A DNA stretch of 64,000 nucleotides from Lewinellaceae bacterium (GCA_020636225.1 JACJYI010000002.1:434001-498000), one strand, 5' to 3'. Shown: positions 8,567 through 17,602, counted from the first letter of the stretch. Numbers and translations are program-made. Notes: generated by a model from the sequence alone, not told the origin.

Positions 8567-9112
8567 ATGGACCGGATCATTTTTGACCTTGAAGCGACTT
8601 GCTGGGACAAAGGCACGCCTGGAATGACCCAGGAGATCATTGAGATCGGTGCATTGCGCTTGAATGAACTGGGGCAAAAAGTAGGTAGCTTCCACAGTAT
8701 GGTGCGCCCGATGGTCCATCCGGTGTTGTCTCCATACTGCCGGCGATTGACGCATATCGATCAGGAGGATATCAATCGAGCCAGGCCATTCTCAGAAGTT
8801 CATCCCAGGTTTGAAGATTGGCTCTATCGAAGTGAGTCGTTCTTCCTGATTTCCTGGGGAAGCGTGGATAAGGAACTGTTGGAGAACGATTGTCGAATGC
8901 ATCGGTTGAATGACGAATGGCTGGACTTTCATGTCAATCTCAAACAGGTCTATCGGGACCTGTTCCGCTTACCCCGGCAAATCGGACTGGTCGCTGCCTT
9001 GCGACGAGAAGGATTGGAATTTGAAGGTGAGGCACATCGGGCGATGAGTGATGCTGAAAACCTGACCCGGTTGTACCTGAAGCATCGTGATCAATGGCCG
9101 TTGGAGGGGTAA
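8567..9112 (+). CDS. DEDDh 3'-5' exonuclease (ERI1/KapD-like)
   Basis: 181 residues, a single exonuclease domain. All five DEDDh residues are visible: Asp7 and Glu9 in FDLEATCW, Asp101 in SWGSVDKELLEND, His157 and Asp162 in HRAMSDAENL. The opening FDLEATCW is characteristic of the ERI1-like branch rather than DnaQ proofreading subunits, so RNA 3'-end trimming is a reasonable but unproven role. It lies 11 nt after the acyltransferase stop and probably shares the engB transcript. Confidence 0.9.
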   Translation: MDRIIFDLEATCWDKGTPGMTQEIIEIGALRLNELGQKVGSFHSMVRPMVHPVLSPYCRRLTHIDQEDINRARPFSEVHPRFEDWLYRSESFFLISWGSVDKELLENDCRMHRLNDEWLDFHVNLKQVYRDLFRLPRQIGLVAALRREGLEFEGEAHRAMSDAENLTRLYLKHRDQWPLEG

Positions 9113-9189
9113 TGCCGCCATTTAACTTAACATAATATAAATTATAGGCAAAATGATCTCCGTTCAAATCAGCAACCAGCAACGGCAGG

Positions 9190-9672
9190 TCACCGATTCA
9201 ATATGGCCTTGAGATTGGCGGCAGAATACCGAACGGATTTCAGCACTTTCTTGTCGGATTCACGATACACCAGGAACTGATCATCGCTGGGTTCAATAAA
9301 TCCTTTGGTTCCATCCCTGGCCAGATAATGCTCCAGAGTGGCTTCTGCATCTGCAAGTGTTTGGCACACCTTGCTCATATTGCTTCGCTGGACCTCTTCA
9401 AACAGTTCCTTGAACTGGCTGGCCAGGCCGAATTCGAGAATGGCACCGGAGAGTACATATTGCAAGTCACACAGGGCGTCCGCAATTTCTACAAGGTCCT
9501 GATCGGCAATGGCCTGTTCCAACTCCTGGAGTTCTTCCGCCAGCAAATTGATCCGCAACTGGCACCGGTCCGAGTCCGGAATGGTCGGTTGATCCAGTAC
9601 GGGCAGCCGAAAGGTACGGTGGAATTGAGCGACCTGATTGAGTGCTCTGGGTTCATCAAATGAAGGATGCAT
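9190..9672 (-). CDS. All-alpha NTP pyrophosphohydrolase (MazG/HisE-like)
   Basis: 160 residues. The metal-binding pattern of all-alpha NTP pyrophosphatases is present: EExxE (Glu46, Glu47, Glu50) in LLAEELQELEQAI, then ExxD (Glu62, Asp65) and Asp69 in VEIADALCDLQYVL. Proteins of this type hydrolyse non-canonical or excess nucleoside triphosphates to monophosphates. The C-terminal 60 residues (YLARDGTKGFIEPSDDQFLVYRE etc.) look like the substrate-covering tail of the dATP/dUTP pyrophosphohydrolase-like families. Substrate unknown. Convergent with the exonuclease gene. Confidence 0.85.
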   Translation of the reverse strand: MHPSFDEPRALNQVAQFHRTFRLPVLDQPTIPDSDRCQLRINLLAEELQELEQAIADQDLVEIADALCDLQYVLSGAILEFGLASQFKELFEEVQRSNMSKVCQTLADAEATLEHYLARDGTKGFIEPSDDQFLVYRESDKKVLKSVRYSAANLKAILNR

Positions 9673-9732
9673 GCGATTCGACTTGTTAAAGGACGTACAA
9701 TGGTTCGTGGATATCCGACGTAAAATAAGGAA

Positions 9733-9753
9733 GCCCGGTACAATGTACCGGGC
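9733..9753 (-). terminator. Hairpin terminator after the TPR gene
   Basis: Nine-bp perfect stem GCCCGGTAC / GTACCGGGC with a 3-nt loop, 30 nt past the minus-strand stop of the TPR gene. On the minus strand it is followed by TTCCTTATTTT, a weak T-rich tail. Confidence 0.65.
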
Positions 9754-9782
9754 CTCGGGCAGATTCTTGGGGTTATTCCGGG

Positions 9783-11099
9783 TTACTTGAAATAACTCGT
9801 CGGATTCTTATCATCGCTTTGGGCACGATCAATGCGATTCTTGAATTCATTGGACAGTTCCAAATCATTCTTGCGTGCATAGATTTCCTTCAGGGCGATG
9901 AGTGTGTTCAGGTCATTGGGATCAACCTTTTCGGCCTTTTGAAAGTAAGGCAAAGCCTTGTCAAACTCTCCATTGACCTTTTCTTTCAGGGCATCATATT
10001 TCTTGAGGCCCTCCTTGCTATAGTCGTCGGCCAACACACTGAGTTCCTGGGTGTAGACAGCTGCTTTGTTGTAGTACAGAGCACCGATGCTGTAGATCGC
10101 ATCCGTATAGTTCTCATCCTTGCTGAGCGCCTGCTGGTAGTATTTCAGAGCCTCCTCGAAATGCTTGTCGGCAGCCGCCTGATCCTTCCCTTCCAGGGCT
10201 TTCTGAAAGAGATTGTCGTATACATTTCCCAGAGTCAAATAGAGGGATTTATTCTCCGGTTCTTTCTCGATAGCCATTTTCAGCTTACCGACCAGTTCGT
10301 CCATGCGGCCTTCCCGCAGGTAATGGTTGATCTCTGTGAACAGGAGTGATATTTCATCCGGATACAGCGAGCGACCTTTCTCCAGATAGCTGACGGCTTT
10401 CTCTTTATCGCTGTCAATGAAGGCATTGTAGAGCAAGTCATAGACATACGGATTCTCGTATTTGGCATCCACCAGCTTATTCAGGAATACCAGTGATTCC
10501 GCCTTTTTATCAGCCAGCATACCGGTCAATGCAGCTGAGAACATCGCATCCTTCACCTGGGCATCCTCCAGTGGACTCTTTTCACCAGCATCCACAAGGA
10601 TGTTGTGCGCCTCGATGACATTGGAAAAGCTGACAAACGCTTCGGCATTCTTCTGCTGCTGGTATTCCGTAATGGCCTCATTGTTCAACAGGCCAAGCAG
10701 CGAACTGATCCCGTTGTACGCATCCGTGCGATGATACTTCTTGGTGGCTAATTCCAGGCCCTTTTTGAAGGCTGCGAATCCCTGGTAAGCGGCATCGGGA
10801 ACGGCTGGTTTGGCACCCGGATTCTTCAGTTTGTTCAGATAGTCTCTGTTAGCCACTTCCAGCATGATGGAACCTTTGGTATTCCAACTGGCAGGATCTG
10901 CTGCGATCTCAGGGGCGGTCAGCGATGAATTGATCATCTCCACAGCCTCATCCAGTTTGGCGGAGTTGGCATTTGGGTCCAGATTGTAGGCGCCCAGAGC
11001 CCGGGTCGCCTTCTTGTAATTGCGTGAAGCATCATCCTGTGCCTGGCCAAAGGCTACGGCACCCAGGACAAACAGAATAAGAAGGGCATAATTCTTCAT
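9783..11099 (-). CDS. Exported TPR-repeat protein
   Basis: 438 residues from the ATG at 11099. The segment MKNYALLILFVLGAVAFGQA is a signal peptide, which decides this start; the open frame runs upstream to 11330 into gyrA but lacks support. The mature part is helical with TPR-like units, for example PYVYDLLYNAFIDSDKEKAVSYLEKG, KSLYLTLGNVYDNLF, DAIYSIGALYYNKAAVY and LNTLIALKEIYARKNDLELS. No catalytic motif. TPR proteins of this size are often periplasmic scaffolds. It is downstream of gyrA on the same strand, with a hairpin terminator after its stop. Function unknown. Confidence 0.75.
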   Translation of the reverse strand: MKNYALLILFVLGAVAFGQAQDDASRNYKKATRALGAYNLDPNANSAKLDEAVEMINSSLTAPEIAADPASWNTKGSIMLEVANRDYLNKLKNPGAKPAVPDAAYQGFAAFKKGLELATKKYHRTDAYNGISSLLGLLNNEAITEYQQQKNAEAFVSFSNVIEAHNILVDAGEKSPLEDAQVKDAMFSAALTGMLADKKAESLVFLNKLVDAKYENPYVYDLLYNAFIDSDKEKAVSYLEKGRSLYPDEISLLFTEINHYLREGRMDELVGKLKMAIEKEPENKSLYLTLGNVYDNLFQKALEGKDQAAADKHFEEALKYYQQALSKDENYTDAIYSIGALYYNKAAVYTQELSVLADDYSKEGLKKYDALKEKVNGEFDKALPYFQKAEKVDPNDLNTLIALKEIYARKNDLELSNEFKNRIDRAQSDDKNPTSYFK

Positions 11100-11178
11100 G
11101 GTAAATTGACTTTCGAATTGTTTTACGTTCATTGCACCTATCACTGTATGATCAGGCTGATTGTTGCTTACCAAAACG

Positions 11179-13698
11179 TTAATCCTCCACAGGAGTGGAA
11201 TCTTCTCCTTCCTGGAACTCGGATTCCTCCTCTGGATCACTGACATCAGAGTCACTGTGTTTGACCACTGCGAGATCCGCAATGCTGTCCGATTCATCCA
11301 GCCGGATGACCTTGACTCCTTGCGTCGCACGACCCATCACCCGAATGTCGGAAACGGACATCCGGATCACAATGCCAGAGCGATTGGTGATCATCAGATC
11401 ATCATCCTCCATGACAGCTTTGATGGCGACCAGAAGTCCGGTCTTATCCGTGATCTGCATGGTCTTGACACCCTTCCCTCCCCTGTTGGTGATGCGATAG
11501 TCATCCAGGGAGGATCGCTTGCCATTTCCTTTTTCCGAAACCACCAGGATAGTGGTGTCATTGTCCTGCGGATCCAGGCAGACCATGCCCACCACGTAAT
11601 CGTTGTTGTGATCCAGGGACATGCCCTTTACACCCGTAGCGGTCCGCCCCATGGACCGGACGGTGGATTCATTGAACCGTATGGCCCGGCCCGTGCTATT
11701 GGCCAGGATGATCTCACTGCTGCCATTGGTCAGTTTGACCTCCAGTAACTGGTCATCATCGTTGATGGTAATGGCATTGATCCCGGTCACCCGCGGACGA
11801 CTGTACAGCTTGACGGAGGTCTTCTTGACGATGCCTTTTCGTGTACAGAAGATGAGATGGTGGGAGTCGAGAAACGCTTCATCATTGAGGTCCTGGATGG
11901 AGATGTAGGCCTTGATCCGGTCCTCCTTGGGAATGGCGAGAAGATTCTGGATCACACGCCCGGCTCCGGTCTTGCTGGCTTCCGGAAGTTCGAAAACACG
12001 GAGCCAATGGCAGCGACCGGATTCAGTGAAGAGCAGCAGGTAGTTGTGGTTGGTGGCCACGAACATGTGCTCGATGAAATCCTCATCACGTGTCTTTGAA
12101 CCCCTTGATCCCCGGCCTCCGCGAGACTGGAGGCGGAACTCATCCACCTTGGTTCGCTTGATATAGCCATTGTGACTGATGGTGACCACCACATTCTCAT
12201 CGGCGATCAGATCTTCCATGGTGATCTCACCCTCTGCAAACGTAATCTCTGTACGGCGATCATCCCCGAATTTCTCCTTCAGTTCCCGGGTCTCGTCCTT
12301 GACAATGCCTCTTCGCAGCTCGTCACTGGCCAGAACAGACTTGTAGTATTCGATCTTCTTGATCAACTCGTCATACTCAGCGCGAATCTTGTCCCGTTCC
12401 AGGCCGGTCAACCGTTGCAGTCGCATTTCCAGGATGGCCTTGGCCTGAACTTCAGACAAGCCAAACTGAGCCATCAGTCCATCCCGCGCAATATCCGGGG
12501 TAGCGGAAGCCCGGATCAGGGCGATCACTTCATCCAGGTGATCCAGAGCGATCAACAATCCCTCGAGGATGTGCGCACGTTCCTCCGCTTTTCGAAGCTC
12601 GTATTGGGTTCGGCGGATGATCACTTCCAGTCGGAAGGCAATGAATTCCTGGATGAGCTCCCTCAGGTTGAGGGTTTTCGGCTTACCTTTTACCAGGCAG
12701 ACGTTATTGACCGAAAAGTAGGATTGGAGCGGGGTGTACTTATACAATTTGCTCAGGACCACATTGGCCATGAAGTCACGCTTGATCTCGATCACGATGC
12801 GCATCCCATTGCGATCCGATTCGTCACGGACATCGCTGATCCCTTCGATCTTCTTTTCATTGACCAGTTCGGCGATCTTGACGACCAGGCTGGCTTTGTT
12901 GAGCTGGTAGGGAATCTCCGAGATGATGATCGTTTCCTTTCCACTGTCCGATGACTGGATCTCGGCCCGACCGCGTACCGTCATTCGTCCCCGGCCCGTT
13001 TCAAAGGCTTCCCGGACGCCGTCATAGCCGACAATAATCCCACCGGTCGGAAAGTCAGGGGCTTTGACAAACTCCATCAGGTCTGCCACGGTGGCATCCG
13101 GATGATCCACCATATGCTCGATCGCATCACACACTTCACGAAGGTTGTGGGGCAGCATGTTGGTGGCCATACCCACCGCAATACCCGATGCGCCATTGAT
13201 CAGAAGATTGGGGAGTCTGGTCGGCAGGACAGTTGGCTCTTCAATGGAATCATCAAAATTCAGGGCGAAATCGACAGTTTCCTTGTCGATATCCATCAAG
13301 AGCTCTTCGGTAATCCGGGCCATCCGGGCTTCGGTATATCGCATGGCCGCGGGGCTGTCACCATCGATCGATCCAAAGTTCCCCTGACCGTCGACCAGAG
13401 GATAACGCAACGACCAGGGCTGAGCCATCCTCACCATCGTATCATATACAGATGAATCGCCGTGCGGGTGATATTTTCCCAATACTTCCCCCACAATCCT
13501 GGCGGATTTCTTGTGCGCCCGGTTGAACCCCAGTCCAAGATCGGACATACCATACAGCACCCTCCGATGGACCGGCTTGAGTCCATCGCGAACATCTGGT
13601 AAGGCCCGGGAGACAATGACCGACATCGAATAGTCGATGTAGGCTGTCTTCATTTCATTCTCTAGACTGATCGGTAATATTCGTGTTCCAGATGCCAT
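11179..13698 (-). CDS. gyrA: DNA gyrase subunit A (GyrA)
   Basis: 839 residues. Breakage-reunion subunit of gyrase, introducing negative supercoils. The catalytic tyrosine is Tyr121 in AAMRYTEAR. The quinolone-resistance region keeps Ser82 and Asp86 in HPHGDSSVYDTMVRMAQ, equivalent to wild-type E. coli Ser83 and Asp87. The C-terminal pinwheel has a GyrA-box-like NRGGKG and an earlier SRGGRGSRG, then an acidic tail. The start ATG at 13698 gives MASGTRILPISLENEMK; the frame is open 22 codons further, but those codons overlap the promoter. GyrA rather than ParC is favoured by the box motifs. Confidence 0.95.
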   Translation of the reverse strand: MASGTRILPISLENEMKTAYIDYSMSVIVSRALPDVRDGLKPVHRRVLYGMSDLGLGFNRAHKKSARIVGEVLGKYHPHGDSSVYDTMVRMAQPWSLRYPLVDGQGNFGSIDGDSPAAMRYTEARMARITEELLMDIDKETVDFALNFDDSIEEPTVLPTRLPNLLINGASGIAVGMATNMLPHNLREVCDAIEHMVDHPDATVADLMEFVKAPDFPTGGIIVGYDGVREAFETGRGRMTVRGRAEIQSSDSGKETIIISEIPYQLNKASLVVKIAELVNEKKIEGISDVRDESDRNGMRIVIEIKRDFMANVVLSKLYKYTPLQSYFSVNNVCLVKGKPKTLNLRELIQEFIAFRLEVIIRRTQYELRKAEERAHILEGLLIALDHLDEVIALIRASATPDIARDGLMAQFGLSEVQAKAILEMRLQRLTGLERDKIRAEYDELIKKIEYYKSVLASDELRRGIVKDETRELKEKFGDDRRTEITFAEGEITMEDLIADENVVVTISHNGYIKRTKVDEFRLQSRGGRGSRGSKTRDEDFIEHMFVATNHNYLLLFTESGRCHWLRVFELPEASKTGAGRVIQNLLAIPKEDRIKAYISIQDLNDEAFLDSHHLIFCTRKGIVKKTSVKLYSRPRVTGINAITINDDDQLLEVKLTNGSSEIILANSTGRAIRFNESTVRSMGRTATGVKGMSLDHNNDYVVGMVCLDPQDNDTTILVVSEKGNGKRSSLDDYRITNRGGKGVKTMQITDKTGLLVAIKAVMEDDDLMITNRSGIVIRMSVSDIRVMGRATQGVKVIRLDESDSIADLAVVKHSDSDVSDPEEESEFQEGEDSTPVED

Positions 13699-13723
13699 GT
13701 AAAAGGGATTGATTTTCGTTGCG

Positions 13724-13731
13724 CAAAGATA
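13724..13731 (-). promoter_or_regulatory. gyrA promoter -7 element
   Basis: TATCTTTG on the minus strand, an exact TAnnTTTG match 25 nt upstream of the gyrA ATG at 13698. No properly spaced -33 TTTG is seen. It rules out the longer gyrA frame that would start at 13764. Confidence 0.65.
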
Positions 13732-13809
13732 GTAAAAGGCCCTCCTTTCCCCCGGTTTAACCAATCCTTTCCTCCTGTGTTGTGTTCTTTTTCTGATTTT
13801 TGCACCCTG

Positions 13810-14544
13810 ATGACGAATAAGACAGTAAAACCGTATCTGAATGAGCCCGGTTCCAAGAAGGAACAGGTCACTCAGATGTTCAACCGGATCTCCGGAAGTT
13901 ATGACCTGCTGAACCGCATGTTATCCCTGGGGATTGACGTGCAATGGCGAAAGGTGCTGGTTGGAAAGCTCCGGAAAGCCAAGCCGGTCCAGGTATTGGA
14001 TGTGGCTACCGGAACAGCAGACCTGGCCCTGGCGATCGCGGAAGCCGTGCCTTCTGCCCATGTGACCGGATTGGACATCGCAGAAGAGATGTTGGTCATC
14101 GGCCGCTCCAAGATCGCAAAGCGGGGACTGGACAACCGGATCCGTCTGGAGGCAGGTGATGCGGAGCGCCTCCCCTACCCTGATGGGACCTTCGATGCCA
14201 TCACAGTCGCTTTTGGGGTCCGGAACTTTGAGGACCTTGAGCAGGGCCTTGGGGAGATGTACCGGGTACTGAGGCCAGGTGGACGTCTTTATGTCCTGGA
14301 GTTTGCTCAACCGAAAGGATGGTTTTTCAGACCGATTTTTCAATTGTATTTCAAATACTTACTTCCCCTGGTTGGACGTTTAACCAGCAAAGACGCCAGG
14401 GCCTACCAGTATCTGTTTGAATCCGTTCAGGCATTTCCTGAAGGAGAAACCTTCCTGGAGCTTATGCGTAAGAAAGGGTTTGAACAAACTGGTTGGACAT
14501 CATTAACATTCGGTACATGTGCCATTTACGAAGGATCGCACTGA
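13810..14544 (+). CDS. ubiE: Demethylmenaquinone methyltransferase (UbiE/MenG)
   Basis: 244 residues. SAM-dependent C-methyltransferase making menaquinone from demethylmenaquinone. SAM motif I is VLDVATGTADLALAI, and the UbiE signatures YDLLNRMLSLGIDVQWRK near the N-terminus and AFGVRNFEDLEQGL in the middle are clear. The ATG at 13810 is preceded by GATTTTTG (13795-13802), one mismatch from the -7 consensus, leaving 7 nt; codons upstream of it in the same frame would lie over the promoter. Its last 28 bases overlap the start of porT. Menaquinone rather than ubiquinone is inferred from the phylum. Confidence 0.95.
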   Translation: MTNKTVKPYLNEPGSKKEQVTQMFNRISGSYDLLNRMLSLGIDVQWRKVLVGKLRKAKPVQVLDVATGTADLALAIAEAVPSAHVTGLDIAEEMLVIGRSKIAKRGLDNRIRLEAGDAERLPYPDGTFDAITVAFGVRNFEDLEQGLGEMYRVLRPGGRLYVLEFAQPKGWFFRPIFQLYFKYLLPLVGRLTSKDARAYQYLFESVQAFPEGETFLELMRKKGFEQTGWTSLTFGTCAIYEGSH

Positions 14545-15227
14545 TCACAGGTGTGTTTCTGCTTGCTTTACAGGCCAACCTGAGCGCTCAGAGAGGCAAC
14601 TACAACTATCTCGATTTTGAGAACAAGCCCTACTATTTCGGGATTGTCCTGGCCTACAACAATTCGGACTACAAGATCTCCCAATCGAAGGATTTTCTGC
14701 TGAATGACAGTATCCGGATCGCCGAATCCCTCAGGGGTGTAGGCTTCAACCTGGGGGGGATCGTCAACCTGAAGGTGGGACGATATTTCGACTTTCGCAC
14801 CCAGCCGACATTATCCTTTGCCGAGCGGAAATTATTGTACAAGTCACCCGGGGATATCCGGGCGCCCTATACCCGACAGATCCAGTCGGTCCTGTTTGAG
14901 ATCCCTTTCCATATCCGGTTCAAGTCAGAGCCATACAATGACAAGCGATTCTTCCTGGTGACAGGGGTCAAATATGGAGTCGATGTGGCCAACGACTCCC
15001 GGTCGCGGGATGCCGCCGAACTGGTCAAGATCGCCCCTTCAGATTTTATGTTCGAGGTCGGGGCAGGCCTGCAGATATTCTTCCCATATTTCATCTTTTC
15101 TCCGGAGATCAAATACTCGCATGGCCTGGGGAATGTCATGGTCATCGATCCCAACCTGCCCCAGTCCAACGTCATCGACAGACTGGTGTCCCGATCGATC
15201 ACGATCTCCTTCCATTTCGAGGGTTGA
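14517..15227 (+). CDS. porT: PorT-type outer-membrane protein of the type IX secretion system
   Basis: 236 residues from the ATG at 14517. The N-terminus MCHLRRIALITGVFLLALQA is a signal peptide, followed by an outer-membrane barrel containing NYLDFENKPYYFGIVLAYNN, the kind of segment that marks the PorT/SprT family. The ubiE-porT order is known from other Bacteroidota, and it supports the call. PorT is needed for secretion of proteins with C-terminal sorting domains, and four such proteins are encoded in this window. The gene starts 28 bases inside ubiE, and its tail overlaps convergent acpH by 29 bases, so it is unusually nested. A TTG at 14493 is a weaker start. Confidence 0.82.
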   Translation: MCHLRRIALITGVFLLALQANLSAQRGNYNYLDFENKPYYFGIVLAYNNSDYKISQSKDFLLNDSIRIAESLRGVGFNLGGIVNLKVGRYFDFRTQPTLSFAERKLLYKSPGDIRAPYTRQIQSVLFEIPFHIRFKSEPYNDKRFFLVTGVKYGVDVANDSRSRDAAELVKIAPSDFMFEVGAGLQIFFPYFIFSPEIKYSHGLGNVMVIDPNLPQSNVIDRLVSRSITISFHFEG

Positions 15228-15819
15228 TCCACACATTTCCCCTTGGATGGATATCCAGGACATGATCGATCAGATCGGGAAAAAAGACCAGAAAATCAGC
15301 TTGAAGTTCCCGGTCCACTTCCTCCAGTTCCCTGAGTGCGCCCAGGAATATTTCTGGCTTGCTCGCCCGTTTTGACATCCGCCGGAATACCTGTCCAATC
15401 CCTTCCGATGTCTGGTACGTTGTGAGCCATTGGTGATCAATCATGGATTGGACCCTTGGTTGCAGGGCTGTGGGAACTGCCTGCAAACGCTGTCTGAGCT
15501 GGGCATAGGTGAATGCAGCCATGTCGTCGAGTGCGATCGATGAAAAGGCCGACCAATTGCGCACCAGAAGATAGTCAAAGTAGATATCGATACTGACCGG
15601 GGCATATTTCCTCTGGGTACCCCTGATCCGGGCCGTGCTGTTCCGTACGCTCGGGTGAGCATCTGTAAACGTGTCGATGGCCCTGTGCAACATGACCCCA
15701 TCCAGGATTTCCGGGGCAAGGGTCGCTGACTGATCCGGCGTGAGCATGTCCGCGAGGAAATTGCCTAAGGCCAGGTCAGCGTCAGGTCCGGAAAGAAGGA
15801 GATGGGCCAGATAGTTCAA
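15199..15819 (-). CDS. acpH: Acyl carrier protein phosphodiesterase (AcpH family)
   Basis: 206 residues, the normal family length. AcpH removes the 4'-phosphopantetheine arm from acyl carrier protein. The N-terminus MNYLAHLLLSGPDADLALGN is the family signature (E. coli MNFLAHLHLA), with conserved GVMLHRAIDTFTDAHPSV following, an HD-like metal site. The match to residue 1 of the family means translation starts at a TTG codon at 15819; no ATG is available nearby. Its 3' end overlaps the porT 3' end by 29 bases on the opposite strand. It is divergent from ychF with only 61 bp between. Confidence 0.9.
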   Translation of the reverse strand: MNYLAHLLLSGPDADLALGNFLADMLTPDQSATLAPEILDGVMLHRAIDTFTDAHPSVRNSTARIRGTQRKYAPVSIDIYFDYLLVRNWSAFSSIALDDMAAFTYAQLRQRLQAVPTALQPRVQSMIDHQWLTTYQTSEGIGQVFRRMSKRASKPEIFLGALRELEEVDRELQADFLVFFPDLIDHVLDIHPRGNVWINPRNGRRS

Positions 15820-15848
15820 TACACAGTGTCTTTGGCTTATAAATCAGC

Positions 15849-15856
15849 TATCTTTG
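15849..15856 (+). promoter_or_regulatory. ychF promoter -7 element
   Basis: TATCTTTG, an exact TAnnTTTG match, 24 nt upstream of the ychF ATG. A TTTG at 15831-15834 is only 14 nt upstream, shorter than the usual spacing of about 19-21. Confidence 0.6.
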
Positions 15857-15880
15857 CGGCTTGTTTAAAAAAACTACCAC

Positions 15881-16978
15881 ATGGGACTTAAATGCGGGAT
15901 CGTCGGCTTGCCAAACGTAGGCAAATCTACCCTTTTCAATGCCTTGACCTCGGCAAAAGCGCTGGCCGCGAACTATCCATTTGCGACCAAGGAGCCCAAT
16001 ATCGGGATGATCACCGTGCCGGATCCACGGCTGGAAGAACTTGCCAAGCTTATCAATCCCAAGGCCGTCGTCCCCACGAACATCGAGATCGTGGATATTG
16101 CCGGACTGATCAAAGGTGCTTCGAAAGGAGAAGGTCTTGGCAACCAGTTCCTGGCCAATATCCGGGAAGTGGATGCCATTGTCCATGTCGTACGATGTTT
16201 CGATAACGACAATGTTGTCCATGTGGATGGCAGCATCAATCCTGTTCGTGATAAGGAGATCATCGATACCGAGCTGTTGCTGAAGGATCTGGAGACAGTG
16301 GAAAAACGTGTCGATCGCCTGAAGAAATCTGCCAAGAGCGGGAATAAGGCTGATGTTGCCCTGTTGGGCTATGCAGAAACGATCCAACGCCACCTGGAAC
16401 AGGGACTTCCGGCTCGCACCGTCGAATTGCCGAAGGAAGGCCAGGAACTGCTGGACGATATGTTCCTGCTGACCAACAAGCCGGTATTGTATGTATGCAA
16501 TGTTGAAGAATCTGCCGTTGTCAATGGCAATGTCCATACAAAAGCCTTTCTTGACTCCGTCGCTAATGAAGGTGCCGAAGTGATCCTGATCTCGGCGGCG
16601 ATCGAAGCGGAGATCATCGAATTGGAGGACATGGATGAACGGATGATGTTCCTGGAAGAAATGGGCCTGCAGGAGCCAGGTGTCAACCGGGTCATTCGAG
16701 CGTCCTACCATCTGCTTAACCTGATCACCTATTTCACGGCTGGCGAGAAGGAAGTCCGGGCCTGGACGATCACCAGAGGCATGCTGGCCCCCCAGGCTGC
16801 GGGCGTGATCCACAGTGATTTTGAAAAGGGGTTCATCCGTGCCGAGGTGATCAAGTATGATGATTTTCTCCGTCTCGGGTCAGAGAGTGCCGTCAAAGAG
16901 GCAGGGAAGATGAGCGTGGAAGGAAAGGAATATGTGGTCCAGGATGCCGACATCATGCATTTTCGATTTAACGTCTAA
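15881..16978 (+). CDS. ychF: Redox-regulated ATPase/GTPase YchF
   Basis: 365 residues. Obg-family P-loop protein that binds ribosomes and preferentially uses ATP. The P-loop GLPNVGKS is at residues 9-16, the G3 motif is DIAG (72-75), and the G4 position is NVEE (207-210) in place of NKxD, the change that marks the ATP-preferring YchF group. A coiled-coil insert around residues 130-185 and a C-terminal TGS domain ending FRFNV complete the family layout. Followed 12 nt later by a pseudouridine synthase gene. Confidence 0.97.
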   Translation: MGLKCGIVGLPNVGKSTLFNALTSAKALAANYPFATKEPNIGMITVPDPRLEELAKLINPKAVVPTNIEIVDIAGLIKGASKGEGLGNQFLANIREVDAIVHVVRCFDNDNVVHVDGSINPVRDKEIIDTELLLKDLETVEKRVDRLKKSAKSGNKADVALLGYAETIQRHLEQGLPARTVELPKEGQELLDDMFLLTNKPVLYVCNVEESAVVNGNVHTKAFLDSVANEGAEVILISAAIEAEIIELEDMDERMMFLEEMGLQEPGVNRVIRASYHLLNLITYFTAGEKEVRAWTITRGMLAPQAAGVIHSDFEKGFIRAEVIKYDDFLRLGSESAVKEAGKMSVEGKEYVVQDADIMHFRFNV

Positions 16979-16990
16979 GCCGTCAGACCG

Positions 16991-17602
16991 GTGGCAGCCC
17001 CCCGCTATTTTACGATCTACAAGCCATATGGGGTATTGTGCCAGTTTACACCGGATCATCCGGGCCAGCAAACCCTGGCGGACCTGTATGCCCTACCGAC
17101 TGACATCTATCCGGTTGGTCGGCTGGATCAAGACTCAGAAGGATTGCTTTTGATGACGAATGACAATGCCTTGAAAAGTAGAGTGTTGTCACCGGAGAGC
17201 AAAGTAGAGAAAACCTATTGGGCGCAAGTGGAAGGCCAGATCATGGCAAACGATCTCCTTCCCCTGCAACGCGGCATAGCCATCCGGATCAAGGGGCGGT
17301 CCATCCCATTGTTACCTGTCAGTGGGCGGGTATTGGAGCACCCGCCTCTCCTACCCGATCGAACTCCACCGATCCGATTCCGGAAGTCTGTTCCGGACAG
17401 CTGGGTTGAACTTGTTCTTCAGGAAGGCAAGAATCGCCAGGTAAGGCGAATGATGGCCGCCATCGGTTTTCCAGTATTACGATTGGTTCGGGCACGTATA
17501 GCCAATGTCCAACTCGGAACCATGCTTCCGGGGGACATACGTGAATGGACATCTGAGGAGATGTATCAGCAGCTTGGCATCAGCAAGTTCCCCGGTGCCT
17601 AG
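16991..17602 (+). CDS. rluE: RsuA/RluE-type rRNA pseudouridine synthase
   Basis: 203 residues without an S4 domain, as in RluE. The catalytic aspartate is Asp46 in VGRLDQDSEGLLL, and YFTIYKPYGVL, KTYWAQVEGQI and EGKNRQVRRMMAAIGFPVLRLVR are the other conserved RsuA-family blocks. E. coli RluE modifies U2457 of 23S rRNA; the exact target here is inferred. The start is a GTG at 16991, 12 nt after ychF. Its stop shares the bases CTAG with the stop of convergent pdhB (17599-17602). Confidence 0.9.
   Translation: MAAPRYFTIYKPYGVLCQFTPDHPGQQTLADLYALPTDIYPVGRLDQDSEGLLLMTNDNALKSRVLSPESKVEKTYWAQVEGQIMANDLLPLQRGIAIRIKGRSIPLLPVSGRVLEHPPLLPDRTPPIRFRKSVPDSWVELVLQEGKNRQVRRMMAAIGFPVLRLVRARIANVQLGTMLPGDIREWTSEEMYQQLGISKFPGA

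Noticed and set aside
11100..11330. Upstream extension of the TPR gene into gyrA
   Set aside because: The signal peptide begins at 11099 and the extension overlaps the gyrA coding end.
15848..16813. Minus-strand open frame opposite ychF (321 codons)
   Set aside because: Antisense shadow of ychF, no family similarity, and it would overlap the acpH-ychF promoter region.
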